A stretch of 64,000 nucleotides of DNA from Kordia algicida (GTDB lineage: Bacteria; Bacteroidota; Bacteroidia; Flavobacteriales; Flavobacteriaceae), in NCBI RefSeq assembly GCF_051013375.1, contig NZ_CP142125.1. One strand, written 5' to 3'. The notes below the pieces were generated by a model. It had not been told where the DNA came from and made no database searches. It was given only the letters and a program-made list of their open reading frames with translations. This document shows positions 51,592-60,765 of this stretch, piece by piece. Every line of letters starts with the position of its first letter. Within the stretch, counting starts at the first letter, position 1. Made by a program: the position numbers and the translations under genes.

Positions 51592-52209
51592 TTAAAATAA
51601 CGCTTCAGGGTGCGACGTGAGTTTATCTACGTTTTTAGTTATTTTTTCAATATCCCAATGCCACCATTTAAGTTCTAATAGTTTTGAAATGATATCATCA
51701 GAAAAACGTTTTTTAATCAATTTTGCAGGATTGCCACCAACAATAGTGTAAGGCGAAACATCTTTTGTAACCACTGCTTTTGTGGCTATAATGGCACCAT
51801 TACCAATGGTTACACCTGGCATAATGGTAGCATCGTGACCAATCCAAACATCATTACCAATTACAGTATCACCTTTAGTTGGATAACTTTTGCCATCCAT
51901 AGCATGCTGCCACGCACCGCCAAATATGGCAAACGGATAAGCTGATGTAGCTTCGGTTAAGTGGTTGCCACCATTCATAATAAAAGTGGCATCAGAAGCT
52001 ATCATGCAAAACTTTCCAATAATGAGTTTATCGCCAATAAAATCGAAATGGTATTTCACATTTTTTTCAAAATTTGAAACAGCTTCAAAATCGTCATAAT
52101 AGGTGTAGTCGCCAATCTCAATGTTCGGATTATTGATGTAGTTTTTCAAAAAACATAGCTTATCGTAATTGGCTAACGGAAAAACGGTATTTGGATCTGG
52201 AATGTTCAT
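51592..52209 (-). CDS. Vat/CatB-type xenobiotic O-acetyltransferase
   Basis: A 205-residue left-handed beta-helix acetyltransferase. It opens MNIPDPNTVFPLANYDKLCF, like streptogramin A acetyltransferases. IEIGDYTYYDD and FDFIGDKLIIGKFCMIA follow, then FIMNGGNHLTEATSAYPF with the catalytic His, hexapeptide repeats (VIGNDVWIGHDATIMPGVTIGNGAIIATKAVV) and IVGGNPAKLIKKRF. Chromosomal members in environmental bacteria may or may not modify antibiotics. The product overlaps the SDR gene by four bases. Confidence 0.85.
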   Translation of the reverse strand: MNIPDPNTVFPLANYDKLCFLKNYINNPNIEIGDYTYYDDFEAVSNFEKNVKYHFDFIGDKLIIGKFCMIASDATFIMNGGNHLTEATSAYPFAIFGGAWQHAMDGKSYPTKGDTVIGNDVWIGHDATIMPGVTIGNGAIIATKAVVTKDVSPYTIVGGNPAKLIKKRFSDDIISKLLELKWWHWDIEKITKNVDKLTSHPEALF

Positions 52210-53072
52210 ATCTCTAGTGTATTAGCTTCTTCTCTAAAATAATCTTTTAAATGGTGCTTGCCATAGGTTGGTGCGATATTATCTTCAGCCATTAAAGTTA
52301 GGAAAAATTCAATAGGACCGTAGGTTTTAACGCTGGTGAAAGTTCTTAAAGACCAAATAGTGAATCGTCTTAAACAATCAGGTAAATGCGTAATTTTAAT
52401 CGGCTTGTTTAATGAAGTTAATGCTAATTTACTAATATCATTTAGACTTAAAACATCAGGACCTCCAATGGTTATTGTTTTGTTGAAATCACTCAAATTC
52501 TCCACAATCGCATTGGCTAAATCTTCTCCATGAATTGGATTGAATTTTTGATTGCCTGATCCGAATAAATATACACGCCCCGATTTTGCCATTTGCAAAA
52601 AGTCTTTCATATCTGAGAAAAAGCCGTTGGGTCTTACAATGGTATAGTTTAATCCTGATGATTTTAAAGCATCAACAAACATTTCCTTGGCTTCAAAAAT
52701 TTTCAGATTTCGGTATTTATCTCCATTAATGGCAGAGACGTAAACAAAATGATTCACACCGCTTTTTTGGGCTTCAACAAGCAAATTCATATTCGCTTGA
52801 TAATCGACATCCATATAGGTTAAACCATCCTTTTGCCTCGTAATACCAACAGTTGAAATGACCGTATCTATCCCTTTGCAAATATCTCTTAAAGTTTCGG
52901 GTTTGGTGACTTCAGCTTGCTTAATTTCCAGATAGTTTTCATTAGGATTATCTATCTGATTTGGCTTACGGACAATTGCAACTACCTGGTTTTGTTTTTC
53001 GATCAAAACCTTTAATAAATGCCTGCCTAAATAGCCTGTAGCACCTGCTAATAATATATTGGTATGTTGCAT
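52206..53072 (-). CDS. NAD(P)-binding atypical SDR (NmrA/UPF-type epimerase-like)
   Basis: A 288-residue protein. The N-terminal GATGYLGRHLLKVLIEK Rossmann motif is near 10-26. Then IDTVISTVGITRQKDGLTYMDVDYQANMNLL, YVSAINGDKYRNLK in the active-site position without a clear YxxxK, and GGPDVLSLNDISKLAL. Atypical SDRs act as redox sensors or epimerase-like enzymes. Function not resolved. Coupled to the acetyltransferase gene. Confidence 0.8.
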   Translation of the reverse strand: MQHTNILLAGATGYLGRHLLKVLIEKQNQVVAIVRKPNQIDNPNENYLEIKQAEVTKPETLRDICKGIDTVISTVGITRQKDGLTYMDVDYQANMNLLVEAQKSGVNHFVYVSAINGDKYRNLKIFEAKEMFVDALKSSGLNYTIVRPNGFFSDMKDFLQMAKSGRVYLFGSGNQKFNPIHGEDLANAIVENLSDFNKTITIGGPDVLSLNDISKLALTSLNKPIKITHLPDCLRRFTIWSLRTFTSVKTYGPIEFFLTLMAEDNIAPTYGKHHLKDYFREEANTLEI

Positions 53073-53105
53073 TTTTTCTAATGATTAATGATTTAAGATT
53101 GAATC

Positions 53106-54185
53106 TTAGTTAAATTCGTTGGTTAGCAGTTGCTGAATAATGGTATTACGCTGTTCACCAGAATCATCTTGCTGATTGCTTAATAGTACAATGGTAGCAT
53201 TGTGTTCTGGCACAAAACCAATCATACTCCAATAACCGTCAATATCACCACCATGCCAGTAAAGTGTGGTATTGCCTTCTTGTGAGGTAAACCAACCTAA
53301 ACCAAAATCTACATAGCCACTTGGTACATCTTGCGCGAAAATAACGTCTTTTTCGGCAGTAGAAAACCAATCTGTTTTTATCGCATTTGTCCAAATTTCC
53401 ATATCTTTTGGTGTACTACTAAAATCACCAGCACCAAAAGCTAAATTCATAGGATAAATACTGTGTGCGCTTCCATTGTTGTAACCTTCTGCATGCGTAT
53501 TAGCGTTAATGTTATCTACTCCTCTGTAAGTATTTGTCATTTGTAAAGGATCAAAGATGTTCTGCTGAATGTACTCATGGTAAGACATATCAGTTAGTTC
53601 TTCAACCAACAAAGCAGCGATCAGGTAGTTGGAATTACTGTATTGTTTTCCTGCGCCAGGTGTAAAGTTGAGTCCGTTTTCTGAAATTAGTTCAATAATT
53701 ACTTCGTAGATATCTTCTTCATCAAAAAAGTTGCCTTGTGCTGTAGCTTCTTCAACAACAACTTGATAATCTGGAATACCTGATTGGTGTGATAATAATT
53801 GTGCGATTGTTATTTGATTCCCGTAAGGAAACTCAGGATCAAATTCGTCTAACGTTTGATTGTAATTTGAAATATAACCATCACGTTTTAGTTGAATAAT
53901 TGCAGCTGCGGTTAATGTTTTAGATACCGAACCAATACGGTAAGCCAATTCGTAATCTTGCGGGAGAGCTGTTTCTTCATTGGCTAAACCAAAACCTTGC
54001 CGCACCAAATCGTTTCCATTTTTTGTGATAATTGCGTAACCTTGAAAGTCAATTTCAGTTAATAAATTTTCAGCAGTTGTGTAGTCAATCGAAGGTGTAT
54101 TGTTGTCATCATCTGTTGAACATGATGTAAAAAGCATTAGCATACCTATTGCTAATGCGACTAAGAATTTGTGTAAAGTAGTCAT
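53106..54185 (-). CDS. serine hydrolase lipoprotein (beta-lactamase family)
   Basis: A 359-residue lipoprotein with lipobox MLMLFTSC followed by an STDDDNN export-type acidic stretch, so surface exposure is likely. All three family motifs are present: SVSK (AYRIGSVSKTLTAAA), YSN (KQYSNSNYLIAALL) and HGG (LYWHGGDIDGYWSM). It shares the fold with the 49579 hydrolase but is not a close copy. 33 bases after the SDR start on the same strand. Confidence 0.85.
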   Translation of the reverse strand: MTTLHKFLVALAIGMLMLFTSCSTDDDNNTPSIDYTTAENLLTEIDFQGYAIITKNGNDLVRQGFGLANEETALPQDYELAYRIGSVSKTLTAAAIIQLKRDGYISNYNQTLDEFDPEFPYGNQITIAQLLSHQSGIPDYQVVVEEATAQGNFFDEEDIYEVIIELISENGLNFTPGAGKQYSNSNYLIAALLVEELTDMSYHEYIQQNIFDPLQMTNTYRGVDNINANTHAEGYNNGSAHSIYPMNLAFGAGDFSSTPKDMEIWTNAIKTDWFSTAEKDVIFAQDVPSGYVDFGLGWFTSQEGNTTLYWHGGDIDGYWSMIGFVPEHNATIVLLSNQQDDSGEQRNTIIQQLLTNEFN

Positions 54186-54297
54186 AACTGTTCGTTTTTT
54201 TAATTGATTATTTGATACTGCAAAATTGGAGTATAAACAGTTATGAGTCGTGTTGAATTATAATTTAGAACGTTCGGAATTTATAACAAAAAGCGAT

Positions 54298-56091
54298 TTA
54301 CTTATTATGTAGCCGTACCCATTTGCTAGGAGTAATGCCTTCCGTTTTTTTGAAAAAAGTATTAAATACGCTCTTAGAATTAAAACCGCTGTCGTAAGCT
54401 AAACCAAGAATAGTAATGTGCTTAAACTCTGGTTTTAAAGCAATGGTTTTAAAATATTCTAAACGATAAGTATTGATAAAGTCGTTAAAGTTTTTCTTAA
54501 AGCTCGCATTAAGCAACCATGATAAATGATTGGGATGAATATCGATTTTGTCCGCTAAAGTTCGTAAGGATAGTGTGGTATCAAGGAAACATTCTTCGTT
54601 TTTCATTAAGTTTAAAATAGCGGTTTTATAATGTGCTATTTGAGCTTTGGAAAGTAATTGTTTTTCAGTAGTTTCGGTTGTGGGTTTACTTTCGTTTGAT
54701 AAGGCAAAAATGATTTGAAGTTGTTTTTTGAAGCGCTCAAGCGAGTGTAAAGGTTCTAATAACGGATCTACTTTAACTAATGTCATTAAAGGTTCTTTGT
54801 GTAAGATGCCTGCATCTATTAAATCTAAAGCGGTATCGTACTGTTTTAAAATCGTATAAATATAAATCAAGAAAAAGCGTACACGCTCACGACTATCGGT
54901 ATTGAGTAAAGGTTTTAGTAGTTCTAAATTTGTTTCAACCTTAGCAGAATCTTGCCTTACAGCATACGCCAAGGTGGTCATAATTAGCTGCTCTGTTTTA
55001 GAGCCATCCATTTCTGGAATGCTTTTAGCAACTTCAATAATTTTATCTGGTTGTATTAGATAAGCTAAAGCCAAGGCATAAATACCATAACCAACAATGA
55101 ACTTGTTATTGATTTCAAAACATTTTTTAAAATGCTTTTTTACAGCGTTTTCATCTTTATTGATATAGGCATTGTAGCCCATAAAATAGTTGTTTAAATC
55201 GTTAAGCGGATCTAGTGTGTATGCTTTATTTATATGGATATTAGCTTCATCAAGATTTCCTTCTAAGATTAAAGTGATAAAGAGTTTTTGATGTGCATCG
55301 GAATAGCCAGGTTTTAGTTCTAAAGCTTTTTTAAGATGGCAAGCAGCAGATTTAAAATCCCATTTTTTATTGAGAGCGTCCCAACCTAAGGAATGATGAA
55401 CTTCGGGTAAATCTACTTTTAAATTGTGAGCAGTTTCTAGATAATGTCCACCAATTTCAAAAGCTTTTTTTACAGGCATTAATCCAGCAGCAGCGAGTAT
55501 ATTGTAAGCGTAATGAATATGAACATGCGCCAACGCAAATGTTGGATACTGCTCAATGACGTTTTTTAATATTGAAATACCTTCTAAAGCATCATCTTTA
55601 TTAAAACGTGAAATAAGCTTTTTCGCTTTTAAGTATTCGTGATAGGCTGCTGTAGAAATATTATGATGCGTTACCAGCGAATCGTCAACATTAAAATGCC
55701 CAAAGTTTTCTCTTATTTTGTCTGCAATTAAAAGACTAATTTCATCTTGTAGTTTGAAAATATCATCAAGCTCGCGATCAAAATTTTTTGACCAATAATG
55801 CGTACCATCTGTTGTATCTATTAATTGTGCAGAAATACGAACGCGATTTTCAGCTTTTCTCACACTACCTTCTAGTATGGTAGAAACATTTAATTCTTTT
55901 CCAACTTTTCTAACATCCACATGTTTTCCTTTAAAGACAAAAGAAGATGTTCTTGCAATAACTTTTAATGCCTTAATATTGGATAAAGCATTAATAATTT
56001 CTTCAGTTATTCCATCACTAAAATACTCGTTGTCAATATCATTACTCATATTGACAAATGGTAGAACAGCTATGGACTTTTGATCATTCAA
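54298..56091 (-). CDS. one-component regulator: TolB/FlgO-like N-domain, TPRs, AraC HTH
   Basis: A 597-residue fusion. The N-terminal TolB-N/FlgO-like nucleotide-binding-style module (about 1-130: KSIAVLPFVNMSNDIDNEYFSDGITEEIINAL, VLEGSVRKA) is followed by tetratricopeptide repeats (about 160-430) and a C-terminal AraC-type double HTH (about 495-597: LRTLADKIDIHPNHLSWLL, ILGLAYDSGFNSKSVFNTFFKK). The start must be TTG at 56091: a stop codon lies two codons upstream and the first in-frame ATG is inside the KSIAVLPFVN domain. It heads the envelope-hydrolase gene row on the same strand and may regulate it. Confidence 0.82.
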   Translation of the reverse strand: MNDQKSIAVLPFVNMSNDIDNEYFSDGITEEIINALSNIKALKVIARTSSFVFKGKHVDVRKVGKELNVSTILEGSVRKAENRVRISAQLIDTTDGTHYWSKNFDRELDDIFKLQDEISLLIADKIRENFGHFNVDDSLVTHHNISTAAYHEYLKAKKLISRFNKDDALEGISILKNVIEQYPTFALAHVHIHYAYNILAAAGLMPVKKAFEIGGHYLETAHNLKVDLPEVHHSLGWDALNKKWDFKSAACHLKKALELKPGYSDAHQKLFITLILEGNLDEANIHINKAYTLDPLNDLNNYFMGYNAYINKDENAVKKHFKKCFEINNKFIVGYGIYALALAYLIQPDKIIEVAKSIPEMDGSKTEQLIMTTLAYAVRQDSAKVETNLELLKPLLNTDSRERVRFFLIYIYTILKQYDTALDLIDAGILHKEPLMTLVKVDPLLEPLHSLERFKKQLQIIFALSNESKPTTETTEKQLLSKAQIAHYKTAILNLMKNEECFLDTTLSLRTLADKIDIHPNHLSWLLNASFKKNFNDFINTYRLEYFKTIALKPEFKHITILGLAYDSGFNSKSVFNTFFKKTEGITPSKWVRLHNK

Positions 56092-56278
56092 ATTTTACAA
56101 AATTTTAGTAGCATAATAATTTTTGTTTCTTGCACATTCATACTCTCACATTATTGGCCACGTGTTTGTGTATGTTTAGTTGCTTGTTTAAGTGTCTAAT
56201 TTAGTAAACACAAACTTGAATTCGCGAGAACTTTTGTAAACTGGCAAAAACCAGCAATTAATTTATGCGATGTGGCTG
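56092..56278. other. promoter-side flank of the regulator and repeat flank
   Basis: No gene. From about 56190 the sequence parallels the left flank of MITE copy 1 (GTTTAAGTGTCTAATTTAG ... AACTGGCAAAAACCAGC). Confidence 0.4.
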
Positions 56279-56513
56279 TTGCACAAGTCTAAGATATTGA
56301 ATAATTATGTTTCTTAGGTTATGCAAGGCAAGAAAATATATCAAGAAAAATTATTCAATTATTTTCAATATAAAAGTATTATTTGGTAACTATATCTTGA
56401 TTGTAAATGGTACTAATTTTAAGTGTGGATAGGGAAAATTAAAATAAATATTTCCTTAAAAAGGCTAAAATCAGCCAGTTTATAAATTTTTTTTGGATTG
56501 TTTATTGGTTAAC
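56279..56513. mobile_element. MITE-like repeat, copy 4
   Basis: The common block starts TTGCACAAGTCTAAGATATTG. The micro-ORF reads MQGKKIYQEKLFNYFQ, where Y at position 7 is what I remember as the usual IS1182-type residue, so this copy may be nearest the parental sequence. The right part is more diverged (GGAAAATTAAAATAAATATTT) and ends TTGGTTAACC. Confidence 0.55.
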
Positions 56514-56530
56514 CTTTTTAGACAAAGTAT

Positions 56531-57337
56531 TTATTTTTTAAAGTCCGATAAAAAAAAATCAAAATTTTTAATTATTTCCTCTAGTTTTTGTTTTGTTTCG
56601 ACACTTTCTTTTAATTCTGGTTTTAAGCTATTTTTTATTGTTTCATAATCAAGTTCAAAATATTGTTTAAATCCGATTGTAATTATTTGAGACATTAATA
56701 ATTGACAATGTGATTTTAGTTTCTCAATATCAGATTTAAAAGTTTCTTTAGCAACTACAATTCTTTTGTTTGTATCAGGATTTAAAAAATCTGGATGAAT
56801 TTCTTCACGATGAAATCCGTCATTGTGTTTTACAGCATTAGATATGTAATTTATTCTTTTGGTTATATCAAAACAGTTGTGAGATTTGAAAATATTTATT
56901 TTAAATTCTTTTTTGCAGTATTCTTCGATACTCAACAAGTTGTTTTCTTGATTAAGTTCTTTTAATAGAAAGTTTGTAGCATTGACCAACGATTTTAGAT
57001 ATGATTCATATTTATGAAAAAGTCCAACATATCCAAGTCGAATAGTTTCGTAAAGATTCTCTTTTAATTCATCTTTTGAAATATTCAATAAATGTCTGTA
57101 TTTAGACTTTGAAACTTGATTCCAACTATCTACAATTGACTTATTTGCTGAAGGAATATAATAGTTCAGAAAAAGCACTTGAAAATTTTCCATTTCAGAT
57201 GACGACTTAATAATCAAGTCAAAAAGCCTTTTTCCTTCTTCTGATTCTTGTAGTTTATCAAAGTCTTTTACTTTTGCAAAATTCTCAGACAATCTTTCAA
57301 CGAGTAAGTCAATAGGATTGTATTTAGTTTTTTTCAT
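56531..57337 (-). CDS. HEPN-like hypothetical protein
   Basis: The start is set at the ATG 57337 (MKKTKYNPIDLLVERL). A longer frame from 57370 adds an unlikely MSSCKVYVRQN leader. 268 all-helical residues. RINYISNAVKHNDG near the middle recalls the R-x-N-x-x-x-H motifs of HEPN-type helical domains found in toxin and defence proteins, but spacing is not the canonical Rx4-6H. SSEMENFQVLFLNYYIP and FDLIIKSSSEME are other helices. No partner antitoxin gene is adjacent. The call is weak. Confidence 0.45.
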   Translation of the reverse strand: MKKTKYNPIDLLVERLSENFAKVKDFDKLQESEEGKRLFDLIIKSSSEMENFQVLFLNYYIPSANKSIVDSWNQVSKSKYRHLLNISKDELKENLYETIRLGYVGLFHKYESYLKSLVNATNFLLKELNQENNLLSIEEYCKKEFKINIFKSHNCFDITKRINYISNAVKHNDGFHREEIHPDFLNPDTNKRIVVAKETFKSDIEKLKSHCQLLMSQIITIGFKQYFELDYETIKNSLKPELKESVETKQKLEEIIKNFDFFLSDFKK

Positions 57338-57370
57338 ATTTTGTCTCACATATACTTTACAGGAACTCAT

Positions 57371-57669
57371 TTCTCAACAACTTCCTATTATTTCCCATAA
57401 ATGTAAAACAAAACCCACACATACACAATGTGGTTTTCCGTAAATAAAGTAAAATAGCACATGAGTTTCTAAAAAGTATAGATTCCTGCCTTTATTTCGG
57501 CAAGCTCCGCATGAACGCAAGAATGACAACTATACATTATTTGGAAGCTATTAGATATTTGCTAAAAACAAACATTCTATAAAAACCGAAAAAACTGTAT
57601 GTCTTGAAAATTAAGGAACCTGAAAAAATCATGTCGAAAGCACATGAAATATGATGAAATTCTAGAAAT
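57371..57669. repeat. intergenic stretch with dispersed-repeat fragment
   Basis: From 57476 to 57535 lies GTATAG ... CTATAC around GATTCCTGCCTT and GCATGAACGCAAGAATGACA, a form of a dispersed intergenic repeat also seen at the window's left edge. No gene in the rest. Confidence 0.45.
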
Positions 57670-58128
57670 CTAACGGAAACTTTTTTTGATGCGATCTAAG
57701 TTACGCTTATTGTCGCGATCTTTGATGGTTTCACGTTTGTCGTGAATCTTTTTACCTTTTACCAACGCAATAGATAATTTCGCCAAACCTCTGTCATTTA
57801 AAAATAAACGCAATGGCACAATCGTTAATCCTGAGTTTTTTACTTGTTTGTTGAGACTTCGTAATTCTTTTTTATTTAAGAGTAACTTGCGTGTGCTTCT
57901 AGGTTTGTGGTTGTAATGTGTTCCAAAAGCATATTCTTCAATATACATATTCACGACAAAAAGTTCGCCACGTTCGTTAAACTCACAGAAACTTTCTGCA
58001 ATGGAAGCTTTGCTCAATCGGATGGATTTAATTTCCGTTCCGGTGAGTACAATTCCCGCTGTATACTTGTCTAAGATTTCGTATTGAAAGCGTGCTTTTT
58101 TGTTTTGTATGTTGATGTTTTTTTGCAT
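57670..58128 (-). CDS. smpB: SsrA-binding protein SmpB
   Basis: A 152-residue partner of tmRNA in rescue of stalled ribosomes. Motifs: KKARFQYEILDKYTAGIVLTGTEIKSIR, FNERGELFVVNMYI, HKPRSTRKLLLNKKEL, IVPLRLFLNDRGLAKLSIALVKGKK, and the basic helical tail DKRETIKDRDNKRNLDRIKK. The ATG at 58128 is chosen. A TTG in-frame at 58140 lies in the promoter -7 box (TATATTTG, 58138-58145, minus strand). Confidence 0.95.
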   Translation of the reverse strand: MQKNINIQNKKARFQYEILDKYTAGIVLTGTEIKSIRLSKASIAESFCEFNERGELFVVNMYIEEYAFGTHYNHKPRSTRKLLLNKKELRSLNKQVKNSGLTIVPLRLFLNDRGLAKLSIALVKGKKIHDKRETIKDRDNKRNLDRIKKSFR

Positions 58129-58137
58129 AAATGGACG

Positions 58138-58145
58138 CAAATATA
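58138..58145 (-). promoter_or_regulatory. -7 promoter box of smpB
   Basis: TATATTTG on the minus strand, nine bases before the ATG at 58128, giving a transcript with a leader of about five bases. It agrees with the consensus and fixes the start codon. Confidence 0.5.
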
Positions 58146-58247
58146 GCTATTTCACTAGAATTTGTATGAAACTTTGCGTGTTATGTAAAAAATATTTTTC
58201 ACAAACACTCCGTATAGCTACTTTCTATTCTCTAGAAAATTTGAAGT

Positions 58248-58775
58248 TTAATTAATCGTCAACAATTGCACAGTTCGCACATCGCCAGTAATGGTAACAA
58301 TGTACAAATTTCCGTTATTATCGTCCTCAATGTCTTCAAACATTTCTTTTCTAAGCAATCTATTTGCAAATGTTGGTGTTGTATTGCTATGACCAACAAC
58401 TAAAACCGTTTTTCCTTTGGTTCGTTTTAAAAAATCTGACATTTTAATTTTAAACGGATGATACGAAGTAATTTCTAGTTTATTTGCTGTTGCAGTTGGT
58501 TGTGCAGTTTGTATAGTTCTGTTGTATTCAGTGGAATATACCGCATCAAATTTTACATTTTTAAAAACTTCTGCCCAATACGCCGCTCTGTTATTTCCTT
58601 GTTTGGTTAATTCAGGATCTTTATTGCTTTTGTCAGAACGATCTTTTTCTGCATGTCGAATCAAGTAATACGTAGATGTGGTTGCTTTGTCTTTTTTCTT
58701 TTCTTTTTTTGATGCTTGAGCGAAGCAATTTACAACTAAGAATAAACTCAGTATGAGTAAGATGTTTTTTTTCAT
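58248..58775 (-). CDS. exported histidine phosphatase (SixA-like)
   Basis: A 175-residue protein with signal MKKNILLILSLFLVVNCFAQ and a basic linker. The catalytic RHG-type motif is here RHAEK (TYYLIRHAEKDRSDKS). ELTKQGNNRAAYWAEVF and VYSTEYNRTIQTA follow, then a second histidine in VLVVGHSNTTPTFAN. These fit the small branch of the histidine phosphatase family. The N-terminal export signal contrasts with cytosolic E. coli SixA. Substrate unknown. Confidence 0.85.
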   Translation of the reverse strand: MKKNILLILSLFLVVNCFAQASKKEKKKDKATTSTYYLIRHAEKDRSDKSNKDPELTKQGNNRAAYWAEVFKNVKFDAVYSTEYNRTIQTAQPTATANKLEITSYHPFKIKMSDFLKRTKGKTVLVVGHSNTTPTFANRLLRKEMFEDIEDDNNGNLYIVTITGDVRTVQLLTIN

Positions 58776-58794
58776 TCGTGTTCGTATTTTTATG

Positions 58795-59493
58795 TTAGCT
58801 GATGGCTAGTGCTATTTCAATCATTTCTTTGAACGTTTTGGCACGTTCTTCGGAAGTTGTCGTTTCATGTGTAACTAAACTATCCGAAATCGTCAATAAA
58901 GATAATGCTTTTACTTGAAATCGTGCTGCAAGTGTATACAAAGCCGCTGTTTCCATTTCAACACAAAGTACGCCATATTTTGCCCATTTTTTATAATAAT
59001 CGGGATCTTCTTGATAAAAAACATCGCTCGTTAAGATATTTCCTGCTTTTACAGGAATATTTTTTTCGTTTGCCACATTGATTGCTGCTAAGAATAATTC
59101 CGCATGAGCGGTAGGCGCAAAATTTTCTCCATGAAACGGTAAATTATTAAAACTACTGTTGGAAGAAGCTGCCATAGCAATCACAATGTCTCTAATTTTT
59201 ACATTTTTTTGATACGAACCAGCACTTCCTACACGAATGAGTTTTTGTACTTCATATTCATTAATTAATTCATGTGCATAAATCCCGATAGAAGGTGCGC
59301 CCATTCCTGTTCCTTGTACCGAAATTGGTTTCCCATTGAAGGTTCCTGTGTAGCCATACATGCCGCGTACATCATTGTATAACGTAGGATTTTCAAAATA
59401 TGTTTCTGCAATCCACTTGGCACGCATTGGATCGCCAGGAAGCAACACTGTTGGAGCAATTTCACCTTTTTTTGCGTTAATGTGTATACTCAT
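58795..59493 (-). CDS. deoD: purine-nucleoside phosphorylase
   Basis: A 232-residue DeoD-type enzyme that splits purine (deoxy)nucleosides with phosphate. Motifs: MSIHINAKKGEIAPTVLLPGDP, RVGSAGSYQ, and GVLCVEMETAALYTLAA. The catalytic Asp lies in LLTISDSL. The MSIHI start is typical. Placed three bases after deoC, in the same direction: together they convert deoxynucleosides to bases and deoxyribose-1-phosphate, which after isomerisation enters deoC. Confidence 0.95.
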   Translation of the reverse strand: MSIHINAKKGEIAPTVLLPGDPMRAKWIAETYFENPTLYNDVRGMYGYTGTFNGKPISVQGTGMGAPSIGIYAHELINEYEVQKLIRVGSAGSYQKNVKIRDIVIAMAASSNSSFNNLPFHGENFAPTAHAELFLAAINVANEKNIPVKAGNILTSDVFYQEDPDYYKKWAKYGVLCVEMETAALYTLAARFQVKALSLLTISDSLVTHETTTSEERAKTFKEMIEIALAIS

Positions 59494-59496
59494 AAT

Positions 59497-60162
59497 TTAA
59501 TAGTTGTTTTGTGAAATGGTTCCGTTGATAATTGCAATTCCGTTAGAAGTTCCCAAGCGCGAAACGCCAGCATCAATATATTTTTTTGCTGTTTCATAAT
59601 TGCGAATACCGCCAGAAGCTTTAAGTTTTGCGTTGCCTTTTACCGCTTTTCTCATGATGGCAATGTCTTTAAAAGTAGCGCCGCCTGTACCAAAGCCTGT
59701 AGACGTTTTTACAAAATCAGCGCCAGCTTCAACCGCAATTTCAGTTGCTTTTATTTTTTCTTCATCGGTAAGATAACAGGTTTCAATGATGACTTTTAAA
59801 ATCATATTTCCTGCGGCAAATTTTAGTTTTTTAATTTCTTTAAAGACCAAATCTTCTTTTCTAGATTTGAGCCAACCGATGTTGATAACCATGTCAAATT
59901 CTTCTGCACCATCTAGTTTTGCTTGCTCTAATTCTGCTATTTTTGCTTCTGTACTCATCGCGCCAAGCGGAAAACCAATCACGCTACACACACTTACAGA
60001 AGTATTTGGAAATAGAAAGTCTTTCGCCAATTTGACATACGAACTATTCACACAGACAGCATAAAAATCGTGTTCTATTGCTTCATCACACAATTTTTTA
60101 ATGTCCAATTCCGAAGCCGTTGGTTTTAGCAAAGTATGATCTATATATCGATTGATGTTCAT
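59497..60162 (-). CDS. deoC: deoxyribose-phosphate aldolase
   Basis: A 221-residue class I aldolase that cleaves 2-deoxyribose-5-phosphate to glyceraldehyde-3-phosphate and acetaldehyde. The Schiff-base lysine is in GADFVKTSTGFG, with a second functional Lys in KASGGIRNY, and DMVINIGWLKS follows the family. It heads the deoC-deoD unit, a nucleoside salvage pair. Confidence 0.94.
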   Translation of the reverse strand: MNINRYIDHTLLKPTASELDIKKLCDEAIEHDFYAVCVNSSYVKLAKDFLFPNTSVSVCSVIGFPLGAMSTEAKIAELEQAKLDGAEEFDMVINIGWLKSRKEDLVFKEIKKLKFAAGNMILKVIIETCYLTDEEKIKATEIAVEAGADFVKTSTGFGTGGATFKDIAIMRKAVKGNAKLKASGGIRNYETAKKYIDAGVSRLGTSNGIAIINGTISQNNY

Positions 60163-60220
60163 TGTAATTTTAATTTGGCGTAAATATACTTAAAAACCGA
60201 TATCGCAAAACTGATAAATA

Positions 60221-60709
60221 TCAAGAAACTGTTGCCAAACGCAAACTTTTTATACGTTCTGCAAAATTTGTTTCTTTAACTGGAAGCACAACATTCTCAA
60301 ACAATGTGATAAACTTTTCATTGTGTTCGTGTGCTTTTCCTTTTATAACGTTGAAGTGTACAAACGAACTCCACATGACAGCTTTCAGTTCTGTTTTTTG
60401 TTGATTGTACATGCGAATTTCTACCAATAACTGCTTTTTACCATATTGTAACAATTGTGATTGAATGGTAACGGTTTCCATGACAAATGCTGGTCGTATG
60501 TATGCAATTTGATGTGAACCAACCACCCAAGTTGTTCCTGTGTTTTTGGCATTTTCAAAGATATTAAGATCGTAGTGTTCAATGAGTTGATCTTCACGAG
60601 CGTTGATGAGGTAATCGAGATATTTGCTATTGTTTAAGTGATTTAGCGGATCGCAATCTTGAAATCGTATTTTGGCGTTGCTTTCTAGAATTTTTGGTAA
60701 TTGTGTCAT
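60221..60709 (-). CDS. acyl-CoA thioesterase (4HBT hotdog fold)
   Basis: The ATG at 60709 gives 162 residues. A TTG at 60736 lies inside the TetR operator and is rejected. Hotdog motif RFQDCDPLNHLNNSKYLDYLINARED near residues 15-40 with the catalytic Asp (D in QDCDPLNH), then VVGSHQIAYIRPAFVME and VEIRMYNQQKTELKAVMWSS. It is predicted to hydrolyse an acyl-CoA of unknown chain. The TetR-type regulator, 57 bases upstream, very likely represses it. Confidence 0.86.
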   Translation of the reverse strand: MTQLPKILESNAKIRFQDCDPLNHLNNSKYLDYLINAREDQLIEHYDLNIFENAKNTGTTWVVGSHQIAYIRPAFVMETVTIQSQLLQYGKKQLLVEIRMYNQQKTELKAVMWSSFVHFNVIKGKAHEHNEKFITLFENVVLPVKETNFAERIKSLRLATVS

Positions 60710-60725
60710 TGTTAATTGTTTTTTT

Positions 60726-60747
60726 AAATATACCAATCGGTATATTT
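60726..60747. promoter_or_regulatory. TetR operator at the thioesterase promoter
   Basis: AAATATACC-AATC-GGTATATTT: perfect 9-bp arms around a 4-base centre. The same arm-centre-arm core recurs at 61381. It overlaps the expected -7 region of the thioesterase gene, so binding would block transcription. Confidence 0.75.
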
Positions 60748-60765
60748 TTGATTAAAAAAATAGTT

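Noticed and set aside
57416..57540. Imperfect palindrome region before smpB as tmRNA
   Set aside because: It lacks tRNA-like ends and a tag reading frame. The GATTCCTGCC core marks it as a dispersed intergenic repeat.
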